From: Gemmatimonadaceae bacterium | GTDB lineage: Bacteria > Gemmatimonadota > Gemmatimonadetes > Gemmatimonadales > Gemmatimonadaceae | Assembly: GCA_025362035.1 (NCBI GenBank) | Contig: JANYIN010000134.1 | Span: 1-56,984, forward strand | DNA: 56,984 nt | Reading direction: 5' to 3' | Part shown: positions 1 through 8,682 of the stretch, piece after piece | Numbering within the stretch: the stretch's first letter is position 1 | Layout of the letters: every line of letters begins with the position of its first letter | Made by a program: the position numbers and the translations under genes | Notes under the pieces: generated by a model | What the model was told of the DNA's origin: nothing | Databases searched by the model: none | What the model saw: the letters and a program-made list of their open reading frames with translations, nothing else

Positions 1-246
1 GATCTCGTGGTGGAGATTCTGTCGCCCAGCGAAACCGCCGCGGAGCTCGACGGCAAGCTGCGCGACTACGCGACGGCTGGGACGCAGTTGGTGTGGGTCG
101 TCGATCCGGCGTGGCGCGTGGTCGCGGTGCGCGCAACGAACGCCGCTGAACAACGGCTGTCGGAGTGGGATACGCTGGAGGGTGACGCCGTCCTTCCCGG
201 ATTCGCCATCCCCGTCGCGCGGCTCTTCGTAGGCGTGGCTCGGTAG
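1..246 (+). CDS. Uma2-family (DUF820) protein, C-terminal part
   Basis: The open frame runs in from the window edge, so the N-terminus is missing. The visible part reads DLVVEILSPSE, then a conserved segment around GTQLVWVVDP, and ends near LPGFAIPVARLF. This matches the C-terminal half of Uma2/DUF820 proteins, a PD-(D/E)XK nuclease-fold family abundant in cyanobacteria and some other phyla. The biological role is poorly known. The first catalytic residues would lie upstream, outside the window. The stop is at 244-246. No partner gene is visible on the right-hand side. Confidence 0.75.
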   Translation, partial: DLVVEILSPSETAAELDGKLRDYATAGTQLVWVVDPAWRVVAVRATNAAEQRLSEWDTLEGDAVLPGFAIPVARLFVGVAR

Positions 247-1387
247 CGCGCTCCGCGCGGATCGCGTGGCGCGCGCCGACCGTCGTCTCGCGGCCGAAGT
301 CGATGCGCCGTCGAATGCTCGACTCGGTTTCGCGTGCATTCGTGGTCGTACTCCTGGCTGAACGATGCGGCGCTCGGTAACCACCGTGGTGATGTGGCAG
401 GAGCCGTTTCGCAACGCGATGATTTCGTAGCGCACTGCTCGCAGGGGCGAACTCTCGGAGGGCTAATCCGCGGCGATGTGCACGCTCGCGCGTCGTCGCG
501 CGCGCGATGAGGACATCGCGACTTCGGCATGCGAACGCGGCCGCGGCAATCGGCGTCTGTCGGCGCACGTGGCTGGTCTCACCCGGCAATTTGTCGGTCG
601 GTTTCGCACGCGTCCACCAGTGGCCCGCGCACCTTTACGGCTCCACGGGCCGAGCGGGTGGGCGCGTGCCTTCCGCCAAGGCGCTCGCACCCGCCGTGGA
701 CATCCTTTCCGCACCCCGTGAGGACTTCGAGGCCAGGCGCGGAGAATCGTTTCGTGGGGGGGAGCGAATGTGGTCAACCGAGCGGGTTCTCTCACGGGCA
801 TCCATCGGTTCGCACGGCGAACGGCCCTGAAAGTTCGCACCGCATGCGCAATTCGAGTACGACTCAGGCAACCTTTGGAAGCTCGGCGCCGCATCCGTGA
901 TTCGAGCGAGCGTGCCGGACGAACTGACCGATTTAACGGCGACCCACGCGCCGTATTTCGATGCACAGGTCGATTGAACGGACACACGAGTCGGCGGTTC
1001 GGTGCACAGGTCGAGTGATCGGGCGTACAGATGCTGGGCGGCGGGTTACGGCTGAGCACTCGGTTCGTACCGGTCGCGTGGCGGTGGCCACGAGAGACTG
1101 GTGTTCACGGTCGAGCTTTACGGCCATGCAGACGACGCGCGTCAGCGGCTGGACCGGACAGTTGTGCGGCCCACCGCGCTCGGCGTCCGCGTGCACGATA
1201 TGGCGGTTCTGGCCGACAGGTCGGATTTCCGCGTGACCGAGCGCACCGTCGATTTGCTCACCGAGTGTCGCGTCACGAGCGGTCGCGTTCGTTGCTTCCG
1301 TGCTCTTCTCGTGACCACGGTTGCGACGAATGTGGCGCCATGCCGCGACGCTTCTGTTTTGCGTGGCGGCCGGTCATATTGCAGCCC
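247..1387. other. 1.1-kb stretch without a convincing gene
   Basis: Open frames occur on both strands, but their predicted proteins are Arg-, Pro- and Ser-rich and resemble no family I recognise, as expected for random frames in GC-rich DNA. No tRNA-like T-loop, rRNA or CRISPR structure was seen. One imperfect direct repeat is visible: TGCACAGGTCGA recurs at 962 and 1003, a 41-bp period, with the next six bases mostly matching. The right end must contain the promoter of the pyr genes, but no strong -35/-10 pair could be picked out. A weak CATATT at 1375-1380 lies 7 nt before the pyrR start. Confidence 0.5.
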
Positions 1388-1930
1388 ATGACCGATCGAC
1401 AGTCCATTGTGCTCGACGCGCGTGCCATGGATCGCACGCTCCGCCGAATGGCCGACGAGATCGTCGAGTTGAACGAGGGAACCGACGATCTCGTCATAGT
1501 GGGAATCCAGCGCCGCGGCGTTCAACTCGCGGCGCGAATCGTATCGTCCATCAACGATCGCGAGCACGTCGATCTCCCCAGCGGCGCGCTCGACATCACG
1601 CTGTATCGCGACGACCTGCAGACGGTGGGGCCCCGACCGGTGGTGGGGCCCACCAACCTGCCGTGGGGGATCGACGGCAAGCACGTCGTGATCGTGGACG
1701 ATGTGCTGTACACGGGGCGCACCATTCGCGCCGCGCTCGACGAGCTGGCCGACTTCGGCCGGCCGCGCCGCATCGCGCTCGCCGTCCTGATCGATCGCGG
1801 TGGGCGCGAGCTGCCCATCCAGCCGGACGTCGTGGGGCGCCGGCTCGACGTGAGGGCATCACAGCGAGTGGATGTGCTCGTCGCCGAACTCGACGACAGG
1901 AACGCCGTGATCGTCGCGGACAAGCAATGA
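1388..1930 (+). CDS. pyrR: Bifunctional pyr operon regulator / uracil phosphoribosyltransferase PyrR
   Basis: The 180-aa protein has the normal PyrR length. It carries the PRPP-binding motif of type I phosphoribosyltransferases in [18 protein letters not shown] (about residues 98-115) and the N-terminal [12 protein letters not shown] segment. In many bacteria PyrR binds pyr mRNA in response to UMP and also converts uracil plus PRPP to UMP. ATG 1388 was chosen because homology starts there; the longer upstream frame is not conserved-looking. The stop overlaps the pyrB start as ATGA, so translation is probably coupled. I could not identify a PyrR-binding attenuator upstream, so the mode of control here is open. 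Confidence 0.93.
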   Translation: MTDRQSIVLDARAMDRTLRRMADEIVELNEGTDDLVIVGIQRRGVQLAARIVSSINDREHVDLPSGALDITLYRDDLQTVGPRPVVGPTNLPWGIDGKHVVIVDDVLYTGRTIRAALDELADFGRPRRIALAVLIDRGGRELPIQPDVVGRRLDVRASQRVDVLVAELDDRNAVIVADKQ

Positions 1931-2889
1931 CGGGACCGCTGGGGAAGGATCTGCTCGGGCTCGAGTCCCTCTCGGGCGAGCAGATCCGCCTCATTCTCGA
2001 TACGGCGGAGCCGTTCAAGGAGATCAGCGAGCGCGCCATCAAGAAGGTACCGACGCTGCGCGGGTCCACCATCGTCAATCTCTTCTTCGAGGCGTCCACG
2101 CGCACGCGCGTGTCGTTCGAGTTCGCGCAGAAGCGCCTGTCGGCCGACGCGGTGAACGTCGCGGCCTCCGGCTCCAGCGTCAGCAAGGGGGAGACACTGG
2201 TGGACACGGCGCGAAACCTCGAGGCGATGCGCATCGACATGGTGGTCATCCGCCATGGCGCATCGGGCGCGGCGCGCTTCCTGGCGGAACGCATCGAATC
2301 GAACGTGATCAACGCGGGCGACGGCACCCACGAGCACCCCACGCAGGCACTGCTCGACATGCTCACGCTGCGCGATCACTTCAAGCGGCTGGCCGGTCTC
2401 AGGATCTGCATCTGTGGCGACGTGCTGCATTCGCGCGTGGCGCGCTCCAACATGTGGGGGCTCCAGAAGATGGGCGCCGAAGTGGCCGTGTGCGGCCCGA
2501 GGTCGCTGCTGCCGAATGCCATCGACGAGATGGGCGTGACGGTGTTTCGCCACATCGAGGACGCCATCCAGTGGGCGGACGCGTTGAATATCCTGCGTCT
2601 TCAGCTCGAGCGCATGCAGGGCGGGTACATCCCGTCGCTGCGCGAATACAACCGGGTGTTCGGCGTGTCGTCGGAACGACTGAATCGCGCGCCGAAAGAC
2701 TTGCTCATTCTGCATCCTGGCCCGATGAATCGCGGCGTCGAGATCGACTCGGACGTGGCGGACGGCCCTCACAGTGTGATTCTCAATCAGGTGACCAACG
2801 GCGTGGCGGTCCGCATGGCAGTGCTCTATCTCCTGTCGGGCGGCAAGCCCGAGCTGGCCGAGGCGGCAAAGGGCGGAGGTGGGCGATGA
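1927..2889 (+). CDS. pyrB: Aspartate carbamoyltransferase catalytic subunit
   Basis: This enzyme makes N-carbamoyl-aspartate from carbamoyl phosphate and aspartate, the committed step of UMP synthesis. The 320-aa length is typical. Diagnostic motifs are visible: the carbamoyl-phosphate site [13 protein letters not shown], the [10 protein letters not shown] segment, and [11 protein letters not shown] near the C-terminus. The ATG overlaps the pyrR stop by 4 bases and the gene's stop overlaps pyrC by 4 bases. No pyrI regulatory subunit is present, consistent with the PyrR-linked class of ATCase that associates with dihydroorotase. Confidence 0.97.
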   Translation: MTGPLGKDLLGLESLSGEQIRLILDTAEPFKEISERAIKKVPTLRGSTIVNLFFEASTRTRVSFEFAQKRLSADAVNVAASGSSVSKGETLVDTARNLEAMRIDMVVIRHGASGAARFLAERIESNVINAGDGTHEHPTQALLDMLTLRDHFKRLAGLRICICGDVLHSRVARSNMWGLQKMGAEVAVCGPRSLLPNAIDEMGVTVFRHIEDAIQWADALNILRLQLERMQGGYIPSLREYNRVFGVSSERLNRAPKDLLILHPGPMNRGVEIDSDVADGPHSVILNQVTNGVAVRMAVLYLLSGGKPELAEAAKGGGGR

Positions 2890-4187
2890 CGACGAACGCG
2901 CTGCTGCTGCGCGGCGGCCGTCTGGTGGATCCATCACAGGGGCTGGACGAGGTGGGCGACCTGCTGATCACTGACGGCGTGGTGGAGGCGATCGGCCGCG
3001 TGGGGGAGGTGCGCCGCGATGGGAACGCCCTCGAGACGATCGACGTAGCGGGTCGCGTCGTGTCCCCGGGGTTCATCGACGTCCACTGCCACCTGCGCGA
3101 ACCGGGGCGTGAAGAGGTGGAAACGATCGCTACCGGCGCGCGGGCGGCGGCGGCCGGCGGCTTCACGGCGGTGTGCGCGATGCCCAACACCGATCCCGTC
3201 ACGGACAACCAGGCGGCGGTGGGTTTCATCATCAGCCAGGCCAAGCGTGCCGGCGGATCGAAGGTCTATCCCATCGGTGCCATCTCCATCGGCCAGCTGG
3301 GGGAGACGCTCGCCGAGTTCGGCGAGATGATCGGCGCGGGTGCGGTGGCTGTCAGCGACGACGGCAAGCCGGTGGTCAGCGCGCAGTTGATGCGGACCGC
3401 GCTCGAGTACGCGCGGACATTCGGCATCCCGGTGGCGGATCATTGCGAAGAGCCGACGCTGGCGATGGGCGGCGCGATGAACGAGGGCGTGATGAGCGCG
3501 CGCCTCGGCCTGCGCGGCATTCCCGCGGAAGCCGAGGAGATCATGGCGATCCGCGACATCCTCCTGGCGCGCCGCACGGGCGGCCACATCCACCTGTGCC
3601 ACATGAGCACGAAGGGTTCGGTGGAGCTGATCCGCTGGGGCAAGGAACGCGGCATCAACGTGACGGCCGAGGTGTGTCCGCACCACCTGTCGCTCACCGA
3701 GGAATCGGTGGAGGGCTACAACACCAACGCCAAGATGAATCCGCCGCTGCGTACGGCGGCGGACGTCGCCGCGCTGCAGGACGCCGTGAAGGATGGTACG
3801 ATCGACGTGATCGCGACGGACCACGCGCCGCACCACTACGACGAGAAGGAGCGTGCCTTCGCCGACGCGCCCAACGGCATCGTGGGGCTCGAGACCGCGC
3901 TCTCGGTGAACCTCACCTGGCTCGTACACCGTGGCACGCTGGACGTCCCGACGCTGGTGGAGAAAATGGCGTGCGCTCCGGCCCGCATTTTCAAGCTGCC
4001 GGGGGGCTCCCTGCGTCGCGGTGCACCAGCGGACGTCACCGTCTTCGATGCCGAGGTTGCGTGGACAGTGGACCCCGCGCGCTTCCGTTCGAAGGGACGG
4101 AATACGCCGTACGCGGGCATGACACTGCGCGGGCGAGTCGATTGCACGCTGGTGGACGGGCGCGTGGTGTACCGCCGCGGTGACTGA
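2886..4187 (+). CDS. pyrC: Dihydroorotase (class I, multifunctional complex type)
   Basis: The protein of 433 aa catalyses cyclisation of carbamoyl-aspartate to dihydroorotate. Metal ligands are visible in order: [10 protein letters not shown] (HxH), [23 protein letters not shown], and the catalytic Asp in [12 protein letters not shown]. The C-terminus has the usual [15 protein letters not shown] amidohydrolase tail. It overlaps pyrB by 4 bases (ATGA) and the following aldolase by 8 bases, so it sits inside one polycistron. Confidence 0.97.
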   Translation: MTTNALLLRGGRLVDPSQGLDEVGDLLITDGVVEAIGRVGEVRRDGNALETIDVAGRVVSPGFIDVHCHLREPGREEVETIATGARAAAAGGFTAVCAMPNTDPVTDNQAAVGFIISQAKRAGGSKVYPIGAISIGQLGETLAEFGEMIGAGAVAVSDDGKPVVSAQLMRTALEYARTFGIPVADHCEEPTLAMGGAMNEGVMSARLGLRGIPAEAEEIMAIRDILLARRTGGHIHLCHMSTKGSVELIRWGKERGINVTAEVCPHHLSLTEESVEGYNTNAKMNPPLRTAADVAALQDAVKDGTIDVIATDHAPHHYDEKERAFADAPNGIVGLETALSVNLTWLVHRGTLDVPTLVEKMACAPARIFKLPGGSLRRGAPADVTVFDAEVAWTVDPARFRSKGRNTPYAGMTLRGRVDCTLVDGRVVYRRGD

Positions 4188-4869
4188 CCGGCACCGGGCG
4201 GCGGCGCGGCGGGACATCCCACGCGTGTGCCGCAGGCTCTTCGAAGCTGGTCTCATCGCGGGCCAGGACGGCAACGTGAGCGTTCGCCTGCCGGACGGGC
4301 ACGTGCTGGTGACTCCCGCGGGGCTGAGCAAGGTGGACGTTACCGCCGACGACCTGGTGGAACTGGATTGTGACGGAGCGCACGTTGCCGGTGCTCGCGT
4401 CGCCTCGTCCGAGATCGGGATGCACATGCGGCTGTATCAGCGCCGCGCGGACGTGTGCGCCGTGGTGCATGCGCATCCTCCGATTGCCACCGGATTTGGC
4501 GTGGCCGGCCTGAACTTCATGGACGATGTGCTCCCGGAGACTATCTTTCACCTCGGCGGTGTGCCGCTCGTTCCATATGCGACGCCCGGCACGCCGGCGA
4601 TGGCGGATGCGCTGGAACCCTTCATCGCGGCGCACGATGCCTTTCTTCTCGCGAACCATGGCGCCACCACGATGGGTCCGTCGCTGCGGCTCGCGCATCA
4701 GCGGATGGAAAGTCTGGAACATGCGGCGCGCATCCTGCTTACGGCTCGTACGTTGGGATGCGTGAACGCGCTCCACCCGCGCGATGCCGACGCGCTGCGA
4801 TCGGCGCGACGCGCGGCGGGGGCGGCATGGCAGGCGGCATCAGGCAGAGACGTTGGAGGCACGGAATGA
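4180..4869 (+). CDS. Class II aldolase/adducin family protein
   Basis: The 229-aa protein belongs to the zinc-dependent FucA/AraD family. Visible elements are GNVSVRLPDG and TPAGLSK near the N-terminus, the candidate catalytic Glu in ASSEIGMHM, the zinc ligands HAHPP, and the third His in LLANHGATT. These enzymes cleave or epimerise sugar phosphates such as fuculose-1-phosphate or ribulose-5-phosphate; the substrate cannot be read from the sequence. A GTG start overlaps the end of pyrC by 8 bases, tying it to the pyrimidine genes, although no pathway link is obvious. It overlaps the next gene by 4 bases. Confidence 0.88.
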   Translation: MTDRHRAAARRDIPRVCRRLFEAGLIAGQDGNVSVRLPDGHVLVTPAGLSKVDVTADDLVELDCDGAHVAGARVASSEIGMHMRLYQRRADVCAVVHAHPPIATGFGVAGLNFMDDVLPETIFHLGGVPLVPYATPGTPAMADALEPFIAAHDAFLLANHGATTMGPSLRLAHQRMESLEHAARILLTARTLGCVNALHPRDADALRSARRAAGAAWQAASGRDVGGTE

Positions 4870-6035
4870 CAGAGGAAACCACACAGAGTCAGGAGCCGAC
4901 GCCCGACGCATCGGGCGCCACGGGTAGTACGGCGCTCGCCGCGGTGACGGCATTGATGGAGCAGCGCCGGCGCTACGAGGGATGGATTGCGGCGCTCGAC
5001 GCCCGCCACGATGCCACTCCCTCGCATGTCTTCGAGCGCGTGCACGGCGACTATTCCGCGCGCCTGCAGGTGGTGGTGCAGGGGCTGGCCGCCCATGCCG
5101 ACGGGCTGCGCGTCGAAATGGAAACGCTCCAGGGAAAGCTGTTTCTCGTGGAGCAGGATCAGCAACGCGCGCAGGACGAGCGGGCGGAGGGCGAGTTGCG
5201 TGCGCACGTGGGTGAGCTTTCGGCGGATGACTGGACGGCGGCATCCGCGGCCAGCGACGATCGGCTGGCAGAGCTCGCGATGGCCCGCGCCGATGTGGAA
5301 CAGGAACTCACACGGACCAGGGAATTGCTGTACGAGGCCGAGCGCCCGGCGACTCGAACGCCGGACGCATCCGTGGAGCCTGTCGTGAGCGACGGTGCGT
5401 CGCCGCGAACCAGCGGTCGGGTGTCGGTCCCATCCTCGCGTGACGATAGCGTGCATGCCTCCACCAGCGGGGCGGTGGTGGAGGAGTCCAACGAGGTCGC
5501 GGTCGAGTCGCCGGTGGAAGCCGACGTGCCTCCGATGGAGTTGTCCGCATCGGTGATCGCCGCCGAACAGCAGATCCTCGAACTCGAGGACCGGAGCGTC
5601 GTGGAGCCCGACGCCCCCGCGGCTCCAGCAAGAACGGAGGCGCCCCCTACGGCGTCCGGTAGCCGCTTCGACGAACTCGCGTTCTTGAGTTCCGTGGTGG
5701 ACGAGCCGGTTGGAGAGGTGGAATCAGGTCCCTCTGACCGCCCCGACGAGAAGGCCCGACGCAACTCGTTCGCGCAAGACCAGGTGCGCGACGACGGCAT
5801 CGTGAATCTCTCCGAGAAGCGGCGCACGCCGCTGGATCACATGAAGGCGATGACCGAACTCGAGCAGGAGGGCGATCCGCCGTTCGCATCCAACGTGACG
5901 GGCAACTATCCGATCAAGCTGACGGAGAAGCCGACGGAGGGCGCGAAGACGCTCAAGTGCGGCGAGTGCGGCGCGATGAATTATCCCACGGAGTGGTACT
6001 GCGAGCGCTGCGGAGCTGAGCTCGCGTCGCTTTAA
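4866..6035 (+). CDS. Hypothetical coiled-coil protein with C-terminal zinc ribbon
   Basis: The 389-aa protein is of unknown function. Residues about 30-150 are helical and charge-rich (probable coiled coil, QLQGKLFLVEQDQ-like heptads). Residues about 150-300 are acidic, Ser/Pro/Val-rich and probably disordered. The last 25 residues contain two CxxC pairs (C365/C368 and C379/C382) typical of a small zinc ribbon. There is no signal peptide or membrane span. It is the last gene of the pyr run and starts within the aldolase stop (ATGA). A role in scaffolding or nucleic-acid/protein binding is only a guess. Confidence 0.72.
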   Translation: MTEETTQSQEPTPDASGATGSTALAAVTALMEQRRRYEGWIAALDARHDATPSHVFERVHGDYSARLQVVVQGLAAHADGLRVEMETLQGKLFLVEQDQQRAQDERAEGELRAHVGELSADDWTAASAASDDRLAELAMARADVEQELTRTRELLYEAERPATRTPDASVEPVVSDGASPRTSGRVSVPSSRDDSVHASTSGAVVEESNEVAVESPVEADVPPMELSASVIAAEQQILELEDRSVVEPDAPAAPARTEAPPTASGSRFDELAFLSSVVDEPVGEVESGPSDRPDEKARRNSFAQDQVRDDGIVNLSEKRRTPLDHMKAMTELEQEGDPPFASNVTGNYPIKLTEKPTEGAKTLKCGECGAMNYPTEWYCERCGAELASL

Positions 6036-6060
6036 GATTCGAAACGCATCTCTCCACTCG

Positions 6061-6189
6061 TTTTGGGAGCCGGTATGCCATTCCAAGTACTGCAGTAGTC
6101 CAGTACTTCATTCTGCATTGAAAAACAGCCACTGCAGAATGAAGTACTGGATTGAAGCAGTATCCGGACTGGCATCCACCCTCCCAGAA
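6061..6189. repeat. 129-nt imperfect palindrome (MITE/REPIN-like)
   Basis: A perfect 18-bp inverted repeat (6100-6117 and 6133-6150, arms CCAGTACTTCATTCTGCA and its complement) surrounds a 15-nt loop. The symmetry continues outward without gaps: of the next 39 positions on each side, 26 are complementary, ending in TTTTGGGAG (6061) and CTCCCAGAAA (to 6190). The whole element would fold into one long hairpin. No transposase is present. It lies between two convergent genes, a common position for non-autonomous elements. It is not a simple terminator because it is much longer and is followed by no T run. Confidence 0.75.
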
Positions 6190-6196
6190 AGCCAAG

Positions 6197-6226
6197 AACG
6201 CCGGGCAGCGACTGCTGCCCGGCGTT
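6197..6226 (-). terminator. Rho-independent terminator of rpsT
   Basis: A perfect 12-bp stem (AACGCCGGGCAG, 6197-6208, and its complement 6215-6226) with a 6-nt loop lies just downstream of rpsT when read on the minus strand. It is followed there by a T-rich stretch (TTCTTGGCTTTCT). Confidence 0.8.
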
Positions 6227-6248
6227 CGGAAGGCGACCGACCAGAAAC

Positions 6249-6488
6249 CTATGCGACCGCGGCCTTGGCCATCTTGCTCTTCTGACGCGCGGCGAGATTC
6301 TTGTGCACCAGGCCCTTGCGGGCGGCGCGGTCCAGGAGGCTGACCGCTTGCGTCCGCTCATCGGCAGTAGCGGTGGGCGCCTTGGCCTTCTTGAGCGCGG
6401 TGCGGAGCGCTGAGCGCTGAGCGCGGTTGCGCGCGGTCGCGGCGCGCGACTTTCGCATGTTCTTCTTGGCGGATGCGATATTCGGCAC
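6249..6488 (-). CDS. rpsT: 30S ribosomal protein S20
   Basis: The 79-aa basic protein starts MPNIASAKKNMRKS and continues with the helical RNRAQRSALRTALKKA pattern of S20, which binds 16S rRNA early in 30S assembly. The start is GTG at 6488, preceded on the minus strand by a GGAGA ribosome-binding site. It is monocistronic: it has its own promoter upstream (6537-6565) and a terminator downstream (6197-6226). S20 is autogenously regulated in E. coli; whether that holds here cannot be seen. Confidence 0.96.
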   Translation of the reverse strand: MPNIASAKKNMRKSRAATARNRAQRSALRTALKKAKAPTATADERTQAVSLLDRAARKGLVHKNLAARQKSKMAKAAVA

Positions 6489-6536
6489 GAAAGATCTCCA
6501 AAAATTCGACGGGGTTCGCGACAGTCGCGAGCCTTG

Positions 6537-6566
6537 ATTGTACCAAGTGACTTGACCGAAGTCAAG
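6537..6566 (-). promoter_or_regulatory. Sigma70-type promoter of rpsT with overlapping inverted repeat
   Basis: Read on the minus strand there is a -35 TTGACT (complement of 6560-6565), a 17-bp spacer and a -10 TACAAT (complement of 6537-6542). The -35 lies within a perfect inverted repeat, CTTGAC-CGAA-GTCAAG at 6551-6566, which could be an operator or chance. Confidence 0.75.
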
Positions 6567-6695
6567 CAGGGACAGGGGTTTGGAACCATCGGGCCCGTAC
6601 GCCGTGCGCGCTTTACTCTCCCCCGCGGCCCCGCTACCTTACGCGCGTGGCGCACGCCTGGCTCGCAGGGTGCCCGTCGTCCTCGCCCGGTCCCG

Positions 6696-7409
6696 TTGCA
6701 TACACTACAGACAATCCTGCTCGTCGCGCCCATTCTGCTGTTTTCGGTGATCGCCCACGAGATCGCCCATGGGTTCGCGGCCCTGCAGCAGGGGGATCGC
6801 ACCGCGCTCGACGCCGGACGATTGAGCTGGAATCCGCTCAAGCACATCGACCCCTATCTCACCATCCTCCTTCCCTTGATCATGCTGACGGGGTCGGCGG
6901 CGATCGGCGGACGCCTCGTGGTGTTCGGCGGCGCGAAGCCCGTACCCGTCGATCCGCGGAACTACAAGCACATTCGCCGCGGCGACATCATTGTGTCGCT
7001 GGCCGGCGTGTTCACCAACTTCCTCATCGCCATCGCGTGCGCGGGGATCTTCGTACTCACGGGACTACTCGCGCGCCGGATACCGTCGCTGGAAACCAGC
7101 ATCGGCATCCTCCAGGCCATGATGGTGTTCGGCGTCGAGCTCAACTTCGTCCTGATCTTCTTCAACCTGCTGCCGATTCCGCCGCTGGACGGCTCGCACG
7201 TCATGAAGTACCTGCTCCCGCGACCGCTCGCCATCAAGTATGTGCAGTTCGGCCGCTTCGGGATGCTCATCCTCATCGCGCTCCTCTTCATTCCTGCCGG
7301 CGACGTGGTGCTGCGCACCTGGTTGAAGCCCGCAAGTGCGGCGACGGACGCGTTCCTGAGCACCATGGCACCCTACGCGGTCGAATCGGCGAGACAGTGG
7401 CTCCAATGA
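6696..7409 (+). CDS. Site-2 protease family (M50) membrane metalloprotease
   Basis: The 237-aa polytopic membrane protein has the zinc motif HEIAHGF in its first transmembrane segment and the second motif NLLPIPPLDGSH about 150 residues later, as in short M50/site-2 proteases. The TTG at 6696 is my choice: the family usually begins about 15 residues before HExxH, and the longer upstream frame (from 6534) is Arg/Pro-rich and overlaps the rpsT promoter. The stop overlaps the scpA start (ATGA). It lacks the PDZ domain of RseP, so its substrate is unknown. Confidence 0.88.
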   Translation: MHTLQTILLVAPILLFSVIAHEIAHGFAALQQGDRTALDAGRLSWNPLKHIDPYLTILLPLIMLTGSAAIGGRLVVFGGAKPVPVDPRNYKHIRRGDIIVSLAGVFTNFLIAIACAGIFVLTGLLARRIPSLETSIGILQAMMVFGVELNFVLIFFNLLPIPPLDGSHVMKYLLPRPLAIKYVQFGRFGMLILIALLFIPAGDVVLRTWLKPASAATDAFLSTMAPYAVESARQWLQ

Positions 7410-8164
7410 CCGGTGCCGGGACGCCGTTCGCCGGATACAGGACCGACCTCGTGGCGCCGCCGTCGTTCGTCGTGGAATTGGCGGAATTTTCCGGCCCGCT
7501 CGACCTGCTGCTCACGCTCATTCGTGAAGAGCAACTGGACATCTACGACATTCCGATCGCCCGCGTGGCCGAACAGTTTCTTCTTCGCATCCGCACACTT
7601 CAGTTGAACGAGGCCGCCGAGTATCTCGAGATGGCCGCGCGTTTGCTGCGGATCAAGGCGCAAATGCTGCTGCCTCGCAGTGACGGCGAGGAACCGTGGG
7701 ACGATCCGCGCTCCGAGCTGGTGCGCCGGCTGCTGGAGTATCAACAGATGCGCGAAGTGGTGGACGTGCTGGAGCGCGCGGGCGAGGAGCGGCGTAGCCG
7801 GTTCGCCCGCGCATATACGCCACTGGCTGCCGCGCCCCCGGAAGCGCCGCTCGCTCTGTCGCTCAGCGAGCTGCTCGCCGCCGTCGATCGCATCCTCCGC
7901 ACCACGAAGGATCCCACGCTGCATGACGTCGTGAGCCGGTCGGTGGATGTTCCGGGGGCGATTTCAGTCATCCGCGCGATTCTTGCTTTACGGGCGCGGA
8001 CTCTCTGGACAGACCTCGTCGCGCCCGAGGCGGAGCCATGGCAAGTGCTGTCCACCCTGCTCGGCCTGCTTGAAATGGCCAAGGTCGGTGAGTGCCGCGT
8101 GCAACAGCCCAGACCATTCGCCAACGTGGAGATCACGAGTGACGCCGCTAGCGAAGCTGCTTGA
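7406..8164 (+). CDS. scpA: Segregation and condensation protein A
   Basis: The 252-aa kleisin subunit of the bacterial SMC complex bridges SMC heads and aids chromosome compaction and segregation. The N-terminal signature VELAEFSGPLDLLLTLIREE and the following DIYDIPIARVAEQFL are characteristic. A winged-helix-like C-terminus is expected at about residues 180-240. ATG 7406 overlaps the M50 protease stop, and the 3' end overlaps scpB by 26 bases. The partner smc gene is not in the window. Confidence 0.94.
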   Translation: MTGAGTPFAGYRTDLVAPPSFVVELAEFSGPLDLLLTLIREEQLDIYDIPIARVAEQFLLRIRTLQLNEAAEYLEMAARLLRIKAQMLLPRSDGEEPWDDPRSELVRRLLEYQQMREVVDVLERAGEERRSRFARAYTPLAAAPPEAPLALSLSELLAAVDRILRTTKDPTLHDVVSRSVDVPGAISVIRAILALRARTLWTDLVAPEAEPWQVLSTLLGLLEMAKVGECRVQQPRPFANVEITSDAASEAA

Positions 8165-8681
8165 AGCGGCGCTGTTCGCCAGCGCCCGCCCCATTCCGAC
8201 CGAGGAACTTGCCGCGTTGGATGCCGAGGCCTCCAAGGCCGCCGTTGCCGCCGCACTCGACGAGCTGCGGGAGCACTACGACGTGGACGGCCATGGCGTG
8301 GAGATCGTGGAAATCGCGGGCGGGTGGCAGATCCTGACGCGGGCGGAGTACACCGAAGCCATCGAGCGCGCCCAGCTCGCGTCGCGCCCCGCTCGGCTCA
8401 GCGCGGCCGCGCTCGAAACCTTGGCCCTCATCGCGTACCGACAGCCCCTGGGCCGCGCCGAGATCGAGGAGATTCGCGGCGTGTCCGTGGGGAGCGTGCT
8501 CAAGTCCCTGCACGAGCGTGGCCTGATCGACGTGGTCGGACGTGGCGAGGGTATGGGCCGCCCCCTGCTGTACGGCACGACGCCGATCTTCCTCGAGTAT
8601 TTCGCGCTGCGCCATCTGGAGGAGCTTCCTCGCTCCGACGAACTGGCGGTGGCGCTCCGCGCTGAACCCCGGCCGCTATAA
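8139..8681 (+). CDS. scpB: Segregation and condensation protein B
   Basis: The 180-aa SMC accessory protein is built of two winged helices. Diagnostic segments are LLEAALFASARPIP at the N-terminus and LETLALIAYRQPLGRAEIEEIRG in the middle, followed by GRPLLYGTTPIFLEYF. The GTG at 8139 gives the normal N-terminus and overlaps scpA, as is usual for this pair. It is followed after 1 base by the pseudouridine synthase gene, a conserved neighbour in many bacteria. Confidence 0.94.
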   Translation: MTPLAKLLEAALFASARPIPTEELAALDAEASKAAVAAALDELREHYDVDGHGVEIVEIAGGWQILTRAEYTEAIERAQLASRPARLSAAALETLALIAYRQPLGRAEIEEIRGVSVGSVLKSLHERGLIDVVGRGEGMGRPLLYGTTPIFLEYFALRHLEELPRSDELAVALRAEPRPL

Positions 8682-8682
8682 C

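Noticed and set aside
463..1059. 198-aa minus-strand open frame in the gap before pyrR, plus several overlapping plus-strand frames
   Set aside because: The translations are Arg/Pro/Ser-rich without motifs, and several frames on both strands are equally open, as expected in GC-rich non-coding DNA.
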